Below, piece after piece: positions 1-9,507 of a DNA stretch of 64,000 nucleotides. The notes under the pieces are model-generated. The model saw only the letters and a program-made list of their open reading frames with translations. It was not told the origin of the DNA and did not search any database. The translations under genes and the position numbers were made by a program. How positions within the stretch are numbered: position 1 is the first letter of the stretch; each line of letters begins with the position of its first letter. Source of the DNA: an archaeon (GTDB taxonomy: Archaea; Thermoproteota; Nitrososphaeria; Nitrososphaerales; JACAEJ01); NCBI GenBank assembly GCA_024256265.1, contig JACGUK010000004.1, forward strand, positions 62,001 through 126,000. The letters are read 5' to 3'.

Positions 1-75
1 GGTCTGCCAAGATTCATAGAGAAAACTGCTCAATCGTAGTTTTGATGCATTAACTGACTTATAAATTATTTAATG

Positions 76-1233
76 CTATCTATTCAATTCCTTTATTATC
101 TCTATTATGACTGATGATGGTGCATCTGTCTTTATTCCTTTAGAATTTATTGCACTTCTAGTCGCTCTATAGCCTTTATCTTTTATAGAATTAATAATAT
201 AATTTAATTTTGGTACATTTAATTGTAATTTATCAGCTATCTTATCAGGAATATAATAAGTAGGTGGCATATCAGCCTCGTTCAATGAGTTTCTTATCAT
301 CTTCTCACATTCTTTATTCAAATCTATGTTATTCAATAAATATGATAAGAAATTTTTGTCATGAATCTCTTTTATCCAAAGGAGACCAGCAAATCTAAAA
401 ATTTCTCCACATTCATCACAATTTTTTTCTATTGTTGAGCTTATTTTTCTATTAAAGCAATTAAAGCAGTGAAGTATGTATCCTAGACTATCTCTTGTTT
501 CATCAGCATAGCTTGCTCCTGATGATATAGTGGCATAGATGCGAATGTAATGCCTTGTACTATGAGAGAATAAAGGATTAATGCCTATATCTAATCTCAT
601 GGCTGAGTGAGCTAAAGCTCCTAGTAGTAGCCTAATCCCTATCTCGTGACAGTACTCAGTATTAAGAGAGTAGCCAAAGTACTTCCTAGCAGAAACCTTT
701 GGGTAGATTCCACACAAGACAGCTGTGTCAGTAGCAGTTATAGATATTAGTCCTTTATCTCTTACAGCTCTTACTGCACAGTCTAAATAAGGAGCAGGAG
801 AACCGAAGGGATCAATGTCCACTATCTCAAACCTATCTCTAGGAGAAGAGTGCTCTATAAGAAAATGACAAGCATCCATAATAGAGAAGGAGCATTTATC
901 ATATACCTCATTCATCTTCGCTGATGCCTTTGCATAATCTATAGCAACAGGGTTAAGATCGTTCATGAACACCTCACCTATCTCAGGAGATTCGACAGCA
1001 ACTCTAACCCCCCTAGCCCCTATACCTGCCAATGAGTCTGCCATTCTAATATGCCCAGATAGTCTTCTCGCCATAGCCTTGTAGATGAATATCGATAAAT
1101 CCCTGTTCAACTTCGCTTGAGGATTATAAAATGCAGGCATCTTGGGAGGAACATCAGACTCAATGGAGACTTTTGGCACTAATAAAGTTGTCTTGCCCTC
1201 TACTATCTTTATCGATTGCTCATAAACACACAA
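76..1233 (-). CDS. trm1: tRNA (guanine-26-N2)-dimethyltransferase Trm1
   Basis: Product of 385 aa, the normal length for archaeal Trm1, which dimethylates G26 of tRNA using S-adenosylmethionine. The N-terminus (IKIVEGKTTLLVP) is typical. A Rossmann SAM-binding region follows with DSLAGIGARGVR near residue 66 and the catalytic-type motif DIDPFGSPAPYLD near residue 140. A Cys cluster (CFNCFN and CDECG, residues about 255-275) fits the C-terminal zinc-binding part. The start is TTG; no in-frame ATG lies nearby. The gene ends in TAG with a TAA two codons later. It is divergent from the NTPase gene, with overlapping promoters between them. Confidence 0.93.
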   Translation of the reverse strand: MCVYEQSIKIVEGKTTLLVPKVSIESDVPPKMPAFYNPQAKLNRDLSIFIYKAMARRLSGHIRMADSLAGIGARGVRVAVESPEIGEVFMNDLNPVAIDYAKASAKMNEVYDKCSFSIMDACHFLIEHSSPRDRFEIVDIDPFGSPAPYLDCAVRAVRDKGLISITATDTAVLCGIYPKVSARKYFGYSLNTEYCHEIGIRLLLGALAHSAMRLDIGINPLFSHSTRHYIRIYATISSGASYADETRDSLGYILHCFNCFNRKISSTIEKNCDECGEIFRFAGLLWIKEIHDKNFLSYLLNNIDLNKECEKMIRNSLNEADMPPTYYIPDKIADKLQLNVPKLNYIINSIKDKGYRATRSAINSKGIKTDAPSSVIIEIIKELNR

Positions 1234-1308
1234 GAGACTCTCAACCCTATTTTTTACTTATTATTTAATTTAGCAAACTTAAATTATAATCTTTATAGAA
1301 AAGACTAT

Positions 1309-1890
1309 GTGCAAGGCTTGAAAGAATCAGTTAGAGTCTGGCTCATAACAGGTGATCCAGGAATAGGAAAAACAACAGTTCTGATAAAAACGATGAGTAT
1401 AATGAGGAATTATGGATATGCTTTAGGAGGGATGCTATGTAGAGAGGTTAGAGTCAAGGGTGAAAGAATGGGCTTTGAGTTGATGGATGTAGCCTCAGGT
1501 CGAAAGGGAGTATTGGCAGCTACCAAACTCAATACAGGTCCTAAGCTTGGAAAATATCGAGTAAATCTTATAGACTTGGCTGAGATAGGAGCAAAAGGCT
1601 TGGTGAATGCTATAGATTTCTGTGATATAATCATATGTGATGAGATAGGGCCTATGGAGCTCTTCAGCCCTGATTTCAGAAATGCTGTGAAAGCTATAGT
1701 AGAGAGTGGAAAGCCAGTATTAGGTATTGTTCATAAGCGTCTTAACGATCCTCTTATTCAAGAGCTAAAGTCAAAGCCTTTTGTTGAAGTTATAGAAGTC
1801 ACTCATGAGAATAGAGAGAAACTTCCCAGAATATTGGCTGAAGAATTATTATCAAAGATAAAAGGTAAAAATTATGCAAATGAGAGATAA
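1309..1890 (+). CDS. THEP1-type nucleoside-triphosphatase
   Basis: P-loop NTPase of the THEP1 family (archaeal and human cancer-related NTPase), which hydrolyses NTPs in vitro and has no settled cellular role. The Walker A motif GDPGIGKTT follows shortly after the start and the Walker B-like motif IIICDEIGPME is near residue 110. The open frame extends upstream to 1216, but family members begin only about 7-10 residues before the P-loop, so GTG at 1309 or TTG at 1318 is the likelier start. A TATA-like CTTTATA at about 1291-1297 would give a leaderless transcript there. The 3' end overlaps rnhB by 17 bases. Confidence 0.85.
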   Translation: MQGLKESVRVWLITGDPGIGKTTVLIKTMSIMRNYGYALGGMLCREVRVKGERMGFELMDVASGRKGVLAATKLNTGPKLGKYRVNLIDLAEIGAKGLVNAIDFCDIIICDEIGPMELFSPDFRNAVKAIVESGKPVLGIVHKRLNDPLIQELKSKPFVEVIEVTHENREKLPRILAEELLSKIKGKNYANER

Positions 1891-2548
1891 AATAGCTGGC
1901 GTTGATGATGCAGGCAGGGGAGCAATATTAGGTCCCTTGGTAATTGCAGGTGTATGTGTAAGAGAGGATAAATTAGAACAGTTGATCAAGATAGGTGTTA
2001 AGGATTCTAAGCTATTATCACCATATAAAAGAGTTGATCTTTACCATAAAATCATGAATATAGTTGATAGTGCATCTATGCTCAAACTTAAGCCTGAACA
2101 GATAGACGATTATGTTTTAAAGGGTAAGAAGTATAAGAAGTTAAATTACCTTGAAGCTATATCGATGGCAAAGGTCATAGAATCGTTAGATGCTGAGATA
2201 GTTTATGTAGATGCATCTGATGTTAATGTTGAGAGGTTCAAGCAAGATATTTTAGAAAATCTAAAAAGAAAAGTTGAGATAATCTCAGCTCATCATGCTG
2301 ATAGGATTTATCCTATAGTATCTGCAGCATCGATAGTAGCTAAAGTGAGCAGGGATAAAGAGATATATGATTTATCTCAGAAATTCGGTAATATTGGTAG
2401 TGGCTATCCAGCAGATGATCGGACTATAAAATTTTTGAAACAATGGCTCAAGAAATATGGCGATATGCCTCCCTTCGCCAGAAGATCTTGGAAGACAGTA
2501 AAGAAGCTTTTGAATTCAAAGCTTGATGAAACTTTAATAGACTTATAG
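1874..2548 (+). CDS. rnhB: ribonuclease HII
   Basis: Product of 224 aa, the usual archaeal RNase HII length. The enzyme removes RNA from RNA/DNA hybrids, including Okazaki primers and misincorporated ribonucleotides. The signature GVDDAGRGAILGPLV at the N-terminus supplies the first catalytic acidic residues; VYVDASDVN (about residue 115) and SAASIVAKVSRD (about 155) supply the rest. The second metal-site residue of the GxDEAGRG motif is Asp instead of the usual Glu (GVDDAGRG). ATG at 1874 overlaps the upstream NTPase gene, suggesting translational coupling. The gene ends in TAG, followed by a long open frame if TAG were read through. Confidence 0.93.
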   Translation: MQMRDKIAGVDDAGRGAILGPLVIAGVCVREDKLEQLIKIGVKDSKLLSPYKRVDLYHKIMNIVDSASMLKLKPEQIDDYVLKGKKYKKLNYLEAISMAKVIESLDAEIVYVDASDVNVERFKQDILENLKRKVEIISAHHADRIYPIVSAASIVAKVSRDKEIYDLSQKFGNIGSGYPADDRTIKFLKQWLKKYGDMPPFARRSWKTVKKLLNSKLDETLIDL

Positions 2549-2579
2549 CATGAAATAATACTTTCTAAAGTCAAATTGA

Positions 2580-3758
2580 TTAAAGGTAAGATGATAGTAA
2601 ATTGGCCACTCTTTCAGCTCCTTTTAAATCTCCTAAGACTTTAGGTAAAGCCTTAGACAAGATTTTAGTGTAATCCTCCTCAAGAATCCTTATCAATGCT
2701 TCTAAAATAGATTTTGCTGAAGCTTTTTCTAAAGGCATGTATGTACCAATGCCAAATTCTTGTATACCTTTACCCTTCGATGCTTGCTCTTGATAAGGTC
2801 TATCCAAGCTTATGGCAATCATGGGCTTTCCTGCTACCAATGCTTCCATTAGAGTGCCTGTACCAAGACCTTGTATTGTACAATCACAAGATGCAAGGGT
2901 TATCATAGCCCTTTGATAATCTAATCCTATGAAATCTATCCAATCTCTTTTTGGAATCGATTTTCTAAATTCTCCTGTTGGATCACTGATTATGAAGAAA
3001 AGTTCAGAATGCTTTTTTATCAGTTCATCACCAACTTTTACTATAGCATTAACTATGTCTTGAGCCCCTTCCCCTCTCCCATAAGTGCAAAATACTATAG
3101 TCTTATCCTCTGGAAGATTTAATGCTCTACGAGCATCCTCTTTTCGAATTCTGATCATATTTAATAAATCTTGGCTTATGATATTGCCAACAAATTTGAT
3201 CTTATCATAAAATTCTTCAAATGGCTTTAATGGAACACATTTTTCAAAGAAATCTTTCTCATAAGGTATTATTATAGAATCTAATCTCTCAAAGGCTTTT
3301 TTATATCTTAAAGGTAGTTTATCGAAGGCTTGAGTCTCTAAAGTAAATAAAATTCTTAAGCCACGCTGAAGGCATGATCGAACAATTTCATTAAATTTAG
3401 GGAAGATTTTGTCACAATAGACCAATTCAGGCTCATTATGGGCATCTATTATCAGCACTTTTGATCTATAGGCCTGGGCTATGCTCCAAGGTAGAAGGTA
3501 ATAATGCTCAAGATTAGAATCGAATTTTATGCCAGGATCATACTTTCTTATCTCTCTGTAATTTCCATCTTCATCAAGTATCACTCTCTTGCCAGAGTCC
3601 ACATAGCCTATAGTGTTTATCTCCTTCCATGACAGGCTTGCAGGAGCAATAGGAGCAATCATCAACGCTTTATCACGTAAAGACGGTAAAGTTATGTAAT
3701 TCATCATTCTGCTCCAATGCCCAAAGCCTCTATCTGTAGCAAATCCTACTAATGACAA
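2580..3758 (-). CDS. GT-B-fold glycosyltransferase (MurG/GT28-like)
   Basis: Product of 392 aa. The N-terminus (GFATDRGFGHWSRMMN) has the GHxxR-type acceptor-domain signature of MurG-like transferases. The C-terminal half carries VFCTYGRGEGA and a nucleotide-sugar donor region (QGLGTGTLMEALVAGKPMIAI, residues about 297-318). Donor and acceptor cannot be told from sequence. The gene is convergent with rnhB and lies next to PfkB, GH57 and PHP genes on the other strand, so carbohydrate or glycolipid metabolism is the likely context. No signal peptide or membrane span is evident. Confidence 0.75.
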   Translation of the reverse strand: MSLVGFATDRGFGHWSRMMNYITLPSLRDKALMIAPIAPASLSWKEINTIGYVDSGKRVILDEDGNYREIRKYDPGIKFDSNLEHYYLLPWSIAQAYRSKVLIIDAHNEPELVYCDKIFPKFNEIVRSCLQRGLRILFTLETQAFDKLPLRYKKAFERLDSIIIPYEKDFFEKCVPLKPFEEFYDKIKFVGNIISQDLLNMIRIRKEDARRALNLPEDKTIVFCTYGRGEGAQDIVNAIVKVGDELIKKHSELFFIISDPTGEFRKSIPKRDWIDFIGLDYQRAMITLASCDCTIQGLGTGTLMEALVAGKPMIAISLDRPYQEQASKGKGIQEFGIGTYMPLEKASAKSILEALIRILEEDYTKILSKALPKVLGDLKGAERVANLLSSYL

Positions 3759-3853
3759 AGATAACGATCAATGGTGTAAGTGTTTTATAAGTTATTGTAT
3801 AACGCCGTAAGATTTTTATATAACAGTGTTATAACTGTCCCTTCTGATGAAAG

Positions 3854-4315
3854 TTGGTAGACCCATTAATCTTCCCTCACGTAGTTCTTGGAGACGCAAC
3901 CGCTGTTACAGCCATATGGATCATAGTCGAACTACTTGATCCCACTCAAAAAAGAGTTAACAGAGCCGCTTTAGTCTCCTTATTGGGTGTAACCTTGGCT
4001 TGGCTGGTCTACTTAATTGGCGGATACTACTATGTGGTAAGTTACCCTCCTGTCAGAGATGTCATAAAGGTAGGTGCTTGGGATTGGGCTCATAAGATAT
4101 TTATGGAAGCGAAAGAGCACATATTCTTATTAGGACCTTACCTAATGACAACTATTGCAGTATCATTAAATGTTAACAAAGAAAGATTGCTAACCGATGA
4201 CCGAGGTCGTAAAATGGTAATCGCATTATCTCTTATTATGGTCATTGGTGCAGCTACAATGTTGTTAATGGGAGTCATGATCAGTACAGGCTACAGAGTA
4301 GCCTTGGGAGGTTGA
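3854..4315 (+). CDS. four-helix integral membrane protein, unknown function
   Basis: Product of 153 aa with about four hydrophobic helices (residues about 12-28, 40-62, 88-105 and 122-145). Histidines lie near helix ends (FPHVV, WAHKI, EHIFLL), a spacing compatible with heme ligation, but no family is recognised. The start is TTG. A strong box A-like TTTTTATATAACA lies at about 3813-3826. The stop is 12 bases before the next small membrane gene, so the two are probably co-transcribed and form a complex. Confidence 0.6.
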   Translation: MVDPLIFPHVVLGDATAVTAIWIIVELLDPTQKRVNRAALVSLLGVTLAWLVYLIGGYYYVVSYPPVRDVIKVGAWDWAHKIFMEAKEHIFLLGPYLMTTIAVSLNVNKERLLTDDRGRKMVIALSLIMVIGAATMLLMGVMISTGYRVALGG

Positions 4316-4327
4316 GGTGATCAGTAA

Positions 4328-4651
4328 ATGGCTTCTCAATCAAAGATTTCTTACACATCGTTCTTTCTTGCGACGGCGATAGTTATATTGTTAGTTACTG
4401 GCATGACTATTGGGGCAGAGCTCTATAAACCTCTTAAAGACTGGTTGGCAATTACTTTTGGGCACCATTGGGTAGGCAAAAGCGTAATAGCTTTTCTTGC
4501 CTTCTTCATAATCGCCTTAGGAGCGAATAGCTATTTTGCAAAAAGGGAACAAGATATAGGTAAGTGGGCAACAATCACAATAGTGCTTATGATTTTGAGT
4601 TCATTGGCTATCTTGGGCTTCTTCACCCTCCACTATTACAAACTCATCTAA
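4328..4651 (+). CDS. small three-helix membrane protein, unknown function
   Basis: Product of 107 aa with three predicted transmembrane helices (residues about 10-28, 52-68 and 82-100). A His pair sits in the first loop (FGHHWVGK) and another His in the last helix (FTLHYYK). It follows the preceding membrane gene by 12 bases and probably shares its transcript. The paired histidines suggest a metal or heme role, but this is inference and no family is recognised. Confidence 0.6.
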   Translation: MASQSKISYTSFFLATAIVILLVTGMTIGAELYKPLKDWLAITFGHHWVGKSVIAFLAFFIIALGANSYFAKREQDIGKWATITIVLMILSSLAILGFFTLHYYKLI

Positions 4652-4760
4652 TTTCTTTTCTAACACCTTTTATTTTTTGCTGTTAATCCTTCTAAAATAG
4701 ACTCTATAATTCAAATCAATTCCTTATTAAGTGATTCTGAATAACTAAAGTGGTGGAGCA

Positions 4761-5741
4761 ATGCATAAGATAGTAGTAGCAGGTCCAGTTCCCTATGATC
4801 ATATAGAGACTTATCAAGGCATAGTGAGGGAGCAATATGGTTGCATACTTTACCCTACGTTAGCCTTAGTCCATTTATTCCCCCCGCCGTCTACCATCTA
4901 TCCAGTAACAAATGTAGGTGAAGAAGATAAACGCGTACTTGAGCACTTATTAGGGCTTTATCCAAACATGGACTTGAGAGGATTAAGGGCTACACCAGAG
5001 GGAACTGATAGAATATTCCTTAAGTATCTGTCTGAGAGTGAAAGATTGGAGAGGCAGACGAATAAGATGAAGCCCATAACCTTTGATGATCTTAAAGATT
5101 TCATCAATTGTGATGCATTCATCTTCGTTCCAGTAACAGATTTTGAAGTTCCATTTGATACGATAAAAAGGCTTAGAGAAAATTCCTCAGGATTGATACT
5201 ATTCGATGCTCATGGTCCAACTAGCACTGTAGATGAAGATAGTAACAGAATTCCTAAGCATTGGGATGATATTGAAAAATGGCTTTCATATATAGATGTA
5301 TTGAAGATGAATGAGAAAGAAGCAGGATACACATCTGGTAAAGAGAATTTGAGTAAAGAAGATTTTATTAATATAGCAAAGGAATGGGTCAAGAGAGGTC
5401 CTTCACAAGTCATTATAACTTTAGGGAGGAAAGGCTCTCTTCTTGTATATAGAGATGATGGCATTTATTCCGTGCTCGTCCCTTCTATAATTGTTGAGAG
5501 AGTCTTAGATACAACTGGCGTTGGAGACTCTTTCGCTGCTGGCTATGTCTATGGTCTATTCTATCATAAGAACCCTATAATAGCTACCATGTTCGGCAAT
5601 GCTGTTGCTGGACAGAAAGTAAGCTTCATAGGTCCTTTAGGCTATAAATCGAGCATCGATACTGAGATTCAAGTTATCTTCAACTATACTCCTATGCTGA
5701 AAGAAATTCAAAGAGGCTGGAAGGGAGATAAATTAGGGTGA
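4761..5741 (+). CDS. PfkB/ribokinase-family carbohydrate kinase
   Basis: Product of 326 aa with the PfkB C-terminal signature DTTGVGDSFAAGY (about residues 250-262), whose Asp is the catalytic base and whose GAGD-like turn forms the anion hole. Upstream are an Asn/Glu motif (KMNEKEAG) and the ATP-site strand VIITLGRKGSLLVY. The substrate (sugar or nucleoside) cannot be assigned. The stop lies 4 bases before the GH57 gene, so the pair is almost certainly an operon. A TGGTGGAGC just before the ATG may act as ribosome-binding site. Confidence 0.85.
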   Translation: MHKIVVAGPVPYDHIETYQGIVREQYGCILYPTLALVHLFPPPSTIYPVTNVGEEDKRVLEHLLGLYPNMDLRGLRATPEGTDRIFLKYLSESERLERQTNKMKPITFDDLKDFINCDAFIFVPVTDFEVPFDTIKRLRENSSGLILFDAHGPTSTVDEDSNRIPKHWDDIEKWLSYIDVLKMNEKEAGYTSGKENLSKEDFINIAKEWVKRGPSQVIITLGRKGSLLVYRDDGIYSVLVPSIIVERVLDTTGVGDSFAAGYVYGLFYHKNPIIATMFGNAVAGQKVSFIGPLGYKSSIDTEIQVIFNYTPMLKEIQRGWKGDKLG

Positions 5742-5745
5742 TGGT

Positions 5746-7632
5746 ATGAAAGAAATTTGCTTAGGCTTCGAAGTTCATCAGCCCTTTAGGATAAGGTCTA
5801 ACTTTTTCTGGGATCATATGGAGTTTCAACCAGTGCCAAAAGGCGAGTTGATCAACTATTATTTTGATCAAAAACTAAATAGAGAGGTTTTTAACAGAGT
5901 TGCCAAAAAGTGCTACTTACCATCAAATCAGATATTACTTGAGCAGATAGACTCTTATAAAAGAGGAAATAAGAAGGTAAAGGTTGCCTTCAGCCTTTCA
6001 GGAATATTCCTTGAGAAGTGTGAAATGTGGAACATAGATGTTCTAGATTCCTTCAAACAATTGGCTGATACTCGATGTGTTGAATTCTTAGATCAGACCT
6101 ACTATCACTCTTTATCAAGTTTATGGCCTGACAAAAGTGAGTGGCTTGAGCAGATTAAGATGCATAGACAAGTGATGAAAGATTTGATAGGAGTGGAGCC
6201 TACCTTCTTTGAGAATACTGAGTTTCTTTACAATGATGTGATTGCTAAATCTGTAGAAGAACTTGGCTATAAGGGCATATTCACAGAAGGCATCGAGAGA
6301 ATATTAGGTTGGCGTTCCCCAAATTATGTTTACAAACCAAAAGGCTGTGAAAAGCTTTGCATCTTGATGAGAAACTATAGGCTTACAGACGATTTTGGCT
6401 TTCGTTTTTCTGCAAGATGGTGGGAAGAGTGGCCCTTAACTGCCAGCAAATATTCTTCATGGTTAGAAGCAACTCCTGGACACTGCATAAACTTATTCGC
6501 AGATTACGAGACCTTTGGAGAGCACCATTGGCCTGAGAGTGGGATCCATGAATTTCTCAGATATCTTCCTCAAGAGATATTAAGTAAAGAGAGTTTGATT
6601 TTAGCAACACCAACAGAAATAGTTGAAAAGCATGAGCCTGTAGGGGAGATAGATGTAAATGAATTGAGTAGCATATCATGGGCAGATATTGAGCGGGATA
6701 CAAGTTGCTGGTTAGGAAATACTATGCAATGGGCATTCTATAGATCTGTTGTAGAGCTTGCTCCATTGATAAAAGAATCAGAGAATGAAGAATTGATAAA
6801 AATATGGAGGTACTTACAGATGAGTGATCATCTATATTACATGTTTACAGCTGGAGGAGGACCTGGCGAGGTTCATAGCTACTTCAGTCCACATGGCAGT
6901 CCTTATGATGCCTTTATCAATTCTTTAAGTGTCATCATAGACTTTAAGGCAAGAGTTATGGAGAGGATAATTGTAGCAAGCTTCCCCTTTGAATTTCATA
7001 GTGAAGATTTTAGCAGAAAAATTTGGAGCCTTAAAGGTCTCATCAAAGCTATAAAAGATTTAGACATTAACTCCATAGAATTTTATGTGAAGCAAGGGGA
7101 ATTAAAGGAATGGATAGAAGATTCTCTTCAAGACCATGATCTAGCAAAAAGGTTAGAAGAATTGAAATCTTTATCAGGAGAAGAATTAAGAAAAAATCTT
7201 TATGATACTATGATTAAGCGTTATGAAGAGTTATCAGAGTATAAGAGACTGGAAATAAAGCCAAGAAGGATATTAATTAAAGAATTTGCTAATATTTCTG
7301 ATAAGGCTCGCCATATATTGAGAAGACTACCTTCTTGGAGGGCCTTCTGGTTTAACATAGGTGTTGGAGAATATACTGGGCATTATGCCATGAGTCTTGC
7401 AGAATTTTGTGATAAAATCAAAAGTGTTGATGTGAATTCTATAGAATTTCATGCTTATCGAGGAGACTTCTCAAAATGGGTAAGAGATGGGTTAAATGAT
7501 TATGAACTTGCTAGAGAGTTGGAAGAAGCTATTGATAGAGGCTACCATGGAGAAGAGTTAAGGAATATCATATATAATATTATTAAGAGAAGATGTGATG
7601 AATTGGCTAGAGTTGGTATGAATAAACCCTAA
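5746..7632 (+). CDS. GH57 glycoside hydrolase with two C-terminal DUF5752-like repeats
   Basis: Product of 628 aa. The first about 400 residues are a GH57 (alpha-amylase/4-alpha-glucanotransferase) barrel: N-terminal EVHQPFR, probable nucleophile Glu in FFENTEFLYND (about residue 165) and acid Asp in FADYETFGEHHWPE (about 250). The rest carries two copies of a 75-residue module (about 425-500 and 545-625), each with DxNSIEFxxxxGxxxxWxxxxxxDxxLAxxLE. The same module occurs alone at 31337-31675. GH57 enzymes act on alpha-glucans; no signal peptide is seen, so it probably works on an intracellular glycogen-like polymer. Operon with the kinase upstream. Confidence 0.88.
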   Translation: MKEICLGFEVHQPFRIRSNFFWDHMEFQPVPKGELINYYFDQKLNREVFNRVAKKCYLPSNQILLEQIDSYKRGNKKVKVAFSLSGIFLEKCEMWNIDVLDSFKQLADTRCVEFLDQTYYHSLSSLWPDKSEWLEQIKMHRQVMKDLIGVEPTFFENTEFLYNDVIAKSVEELGYKGIFTEGIERILGWRSPNYVYKPKGCEKLCILMRNYRLTDDFGFRFSARWWEEWPLTASKYSSWLEATPGHCINLFADYETFGEHHWPESGIHEFLRYLPQEILSKESLILATPTEIVEKHEPVGEIDVNELSSISWADIERDTSCWLGNTMQWAFYRSVVELAPLIKESENEELIKIWRYLQMSDHLYYMFTAGGGPGEVHSYFSPHGSPYDAFINSLSVIIDFKARVMERIIVASFPFEFHSEDFSRKIWSLKGLIKAIKDLDINSIEFYVKQGELKEWIEDSLQDHDLAKRLEELKSLSGEELRKNLYDTMIKRYEELSEYKRLEIKPRRILIKEFANISDKARHILRRLPSWRAFWFNIGVGEYTGHYAMSLAEFCDKIKSVDVNSIEFHAYRGDFSKWVRDGLNDYELARELEEAIDRGYHGEELRNIIYNIIKRRCDELARVGMNKP

Positions 7633-7651
7633 ATCATTGAATAAAGGATGA

Positions 7652-8290
7652 GTGGTTAATATCAGGATAGACTTTCACGTTCATACAAAATGGTCACATG
7701 ATGCATTTGGAGATTTATTTGAGATTAGCAGATGGGCAAGATTCAAAGGGATAGATGCCATAGTTGTCACAGATCATAACAGAGTTACCCTTCATAAGAT
7801 TGAAAATATCAATTCTACATTGTTCATCCCTGGTATTGAAGTAAAGACTGTTTATGGGCATGTTTTAGGAATCAATCTTCAGGATGATCTTGACATGAAA
7901 TTATTAAAAGAAAATCCTATTGAAGCTATACATGAAATTGGAGGCTTTTGTGTTCTTGCCCATCCTTTCGATTCACGTGGCAATAGAAAGATGGAAAAAT
8001 TAGAAGGTATTGATGCTATAGAAGTAATAAACTCATCATCCATATTATTCAACCTTAACTTTAAGCTATCAAGGGCTTATGCCAAGATGCTAAACCTACC
8101 AGAAGTTGCTGGAAGTGATTCACATATCCCATTGATGGTTGGAGATGCCTTTGTAGAGGTTGAAGATACAGAATTCTTTAATGCTATAAAATCGATATTT
8201 AATGGTCGAGGAAAGGTCTTCGGAAAGCCTAGTTCAATAGTAAATAGAATTAAGTTGAGTCTATTGCGTATAGCCAATGGTAAGTTTTAG
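7652..8290 (+). CDS. PHP-domain metal-dependent phosphoesterase
   Basis: Product of 212 aa with the PHP metal-site series: DFHVHTKWSHDAFG at the N-terminus, VVTDHNR (about 38), PGIEVKT (about 58), LAHPFD (about 107) and GSDSHIP (about 152). Such proteins hydrolyse phosphoesters, for example nucleotides or sugar phosphates; the substrate is unknown. The start is GTG. The gene follows the GH57 gene by 19 bases and ends in TAG, overlapping the convergent FtsZ-like gene by 4 bases. Confidence 0.85.
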   Translation: MVNIRIDFHVHTKWSHDAFGDLFEISRWARFKGIDAIVVTDHNRVTLHKIENINSTLFIPGIEVKTVYGHVLGINLQDDLDMKLLKENPIEAIHEIGGFCVLAHPFDSRGNRKMEKLEGIDAIEVINSSSILFNLNFKLSRAYAKMLNLPEVAGSDSHIPLMVGDAFVEVEDTEFFNAIKSIFNGRGKVFGKPSSIVNRIKLSLLRIANGKF

Positions 8291-9351
8291 AATTCTTCTA
8301 AATGAGAAATTTTTGGCAACTTAACGTTTAAGTTCGTATCTAAATCTTCATCTAACTCAAACCTATGCAAGATTTTAGCCATAGGATCATAATCACTAAA
8401 CTTTGTGTCTTTAAAACCTGATGTCAATAAGATCGCTGTCAAGCCTTGTCTATTGCTCATGCTTATCCCGTACTGTATCTCAATAGAGCCGTTACCAAAC
8501 AATGAGCCTATTCTGCTTACTGATGTAGAAACATCTTCTGTAGATACCTTTCCATTACTCATGATACAAAGAATAGCATTGCTGGCTTGGTCTGGTTTAG
8601 CTATTTGATGTACAGATCGACTTGCTTCTGCTACTGCTTCTTCTGTTGCTTTAAAAGATTCATAAACGCTTAAAATAGCATAGCCCTCTCGATTTATTGT
8701 CTCAATGAACTTTTTCAAGCCAACTCCAACCTCTTTTCCTTGAGGAGTTTCTATGAGTTTATTGAGTGCAGTTGAAATCTTCTCATTTACAAGAGCATAG
8801 ACATCTAGCATAGGTTCTTTTGGAACTCTCTCTAGCAATGAATCGTTATCTATTATTATTACAGCGTCAGATAATTTTCTTATCTGTCTCAAGGCTACCC
8901 CTGCATAGAAGTGCTTATTCTTCTCGAATTTAAAAGGCATGGCTACTATGCTAATAACAATAGCCTTACTCTCTTTGGCTACTTTTGCCAAGAATGGGGA
9001 TAGCCCTGACCCAATATTACCACCCAAGCCTGATATGATAAATACGTACTTGGAATCAGCCAAAACTTTTCTTATCTGATCTATATAACCTATCGCAATA
9101 CCTCTTATAGCTGAGGGAGATCTCGGTGAGCATATATCTGAATTTATAAGTATCTTCTCTCCTAGAGGAGAGTAGCTAAGGTCTTGCTCATCACAGCTTA
9201 TGTATATGAAATTCTCTATGAGGATGCTGGAGCGATGAAGATAAGAAAGGATACGGCAGCCAGCGCTCCCTATTCCTAAAGCAGATATTCCCATCCCGCT
9301 AGGGCGAGCCTTGATATCCTTCAATAATGAGAGAGAGCGAGTGAATTCCAA
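8287..9351 (-). CDS. divergent FtsZ/tubulin-superfamily GTPase-like protein
   Basis: Product of 354 aa following the FtsZ fold: GIGSAGCRILSYL at the N-terminus, an ISCDEQDL strand, then the tubulin-signature position SGLGGNIGSGLSPFLAKVA (residues about 108-127). The invariant Thr of GGGTG(S/T)G is Ile here. The loop expected to hold the T7 catalytic acidic residues (NxDxxD in FtsZ) reads GVGLKKFIETINREG, lacking both Asp. It may be a noncanonical FtsZ/CetZ relative with weak or no GTP hydrolysis. The start is TTG. No cell-division partner gene is adjacent. Confidence 0.72.
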   Translation of the reverse strand: MEFTRSLSLLKDIKARPSGMGISALGIGSAGCRILSYLHRSSILIENFIYISCDEQDLSYSPLGEKILINSDICSPRSPSAIRGIAIGYIDQIRKVLADSKYVFIISGLGGNIGSGLSPFLAKVAKESKAIVISIVAMPFKFEKNKHFYAGVALRQIRKLSDAVIIIDNDSLLERVPKEPMLDVYALVNEKISTALNKLIETPQGKEVGVGLKKFIETINREGYAILSVYESFKATEEAVAEASRSVHQIAKPDQASNAILCIMSNGKVSTEDVSTSVSRIGSLFGNGSIEIQYGISMSNRQGLTAILLTSGFKDTKFSDYDPMAKILHRFELDEDLDTNLNVKLPKISHLEEF

Positions 9352-9507
9352 TTTAGATCGGGCGCCATTAGTTTATTGGCTTTTAAATTAATCTTTGTAT
9401 GATTAAAATATTAAACCATAAGTTAAAAGCGATTGACCCCGAGTTTGTACCTACTAACTTTTATTTTTAGGATGCATCCTTTATTTTTCGTTATGCTTTC
9501 TTGAGTG

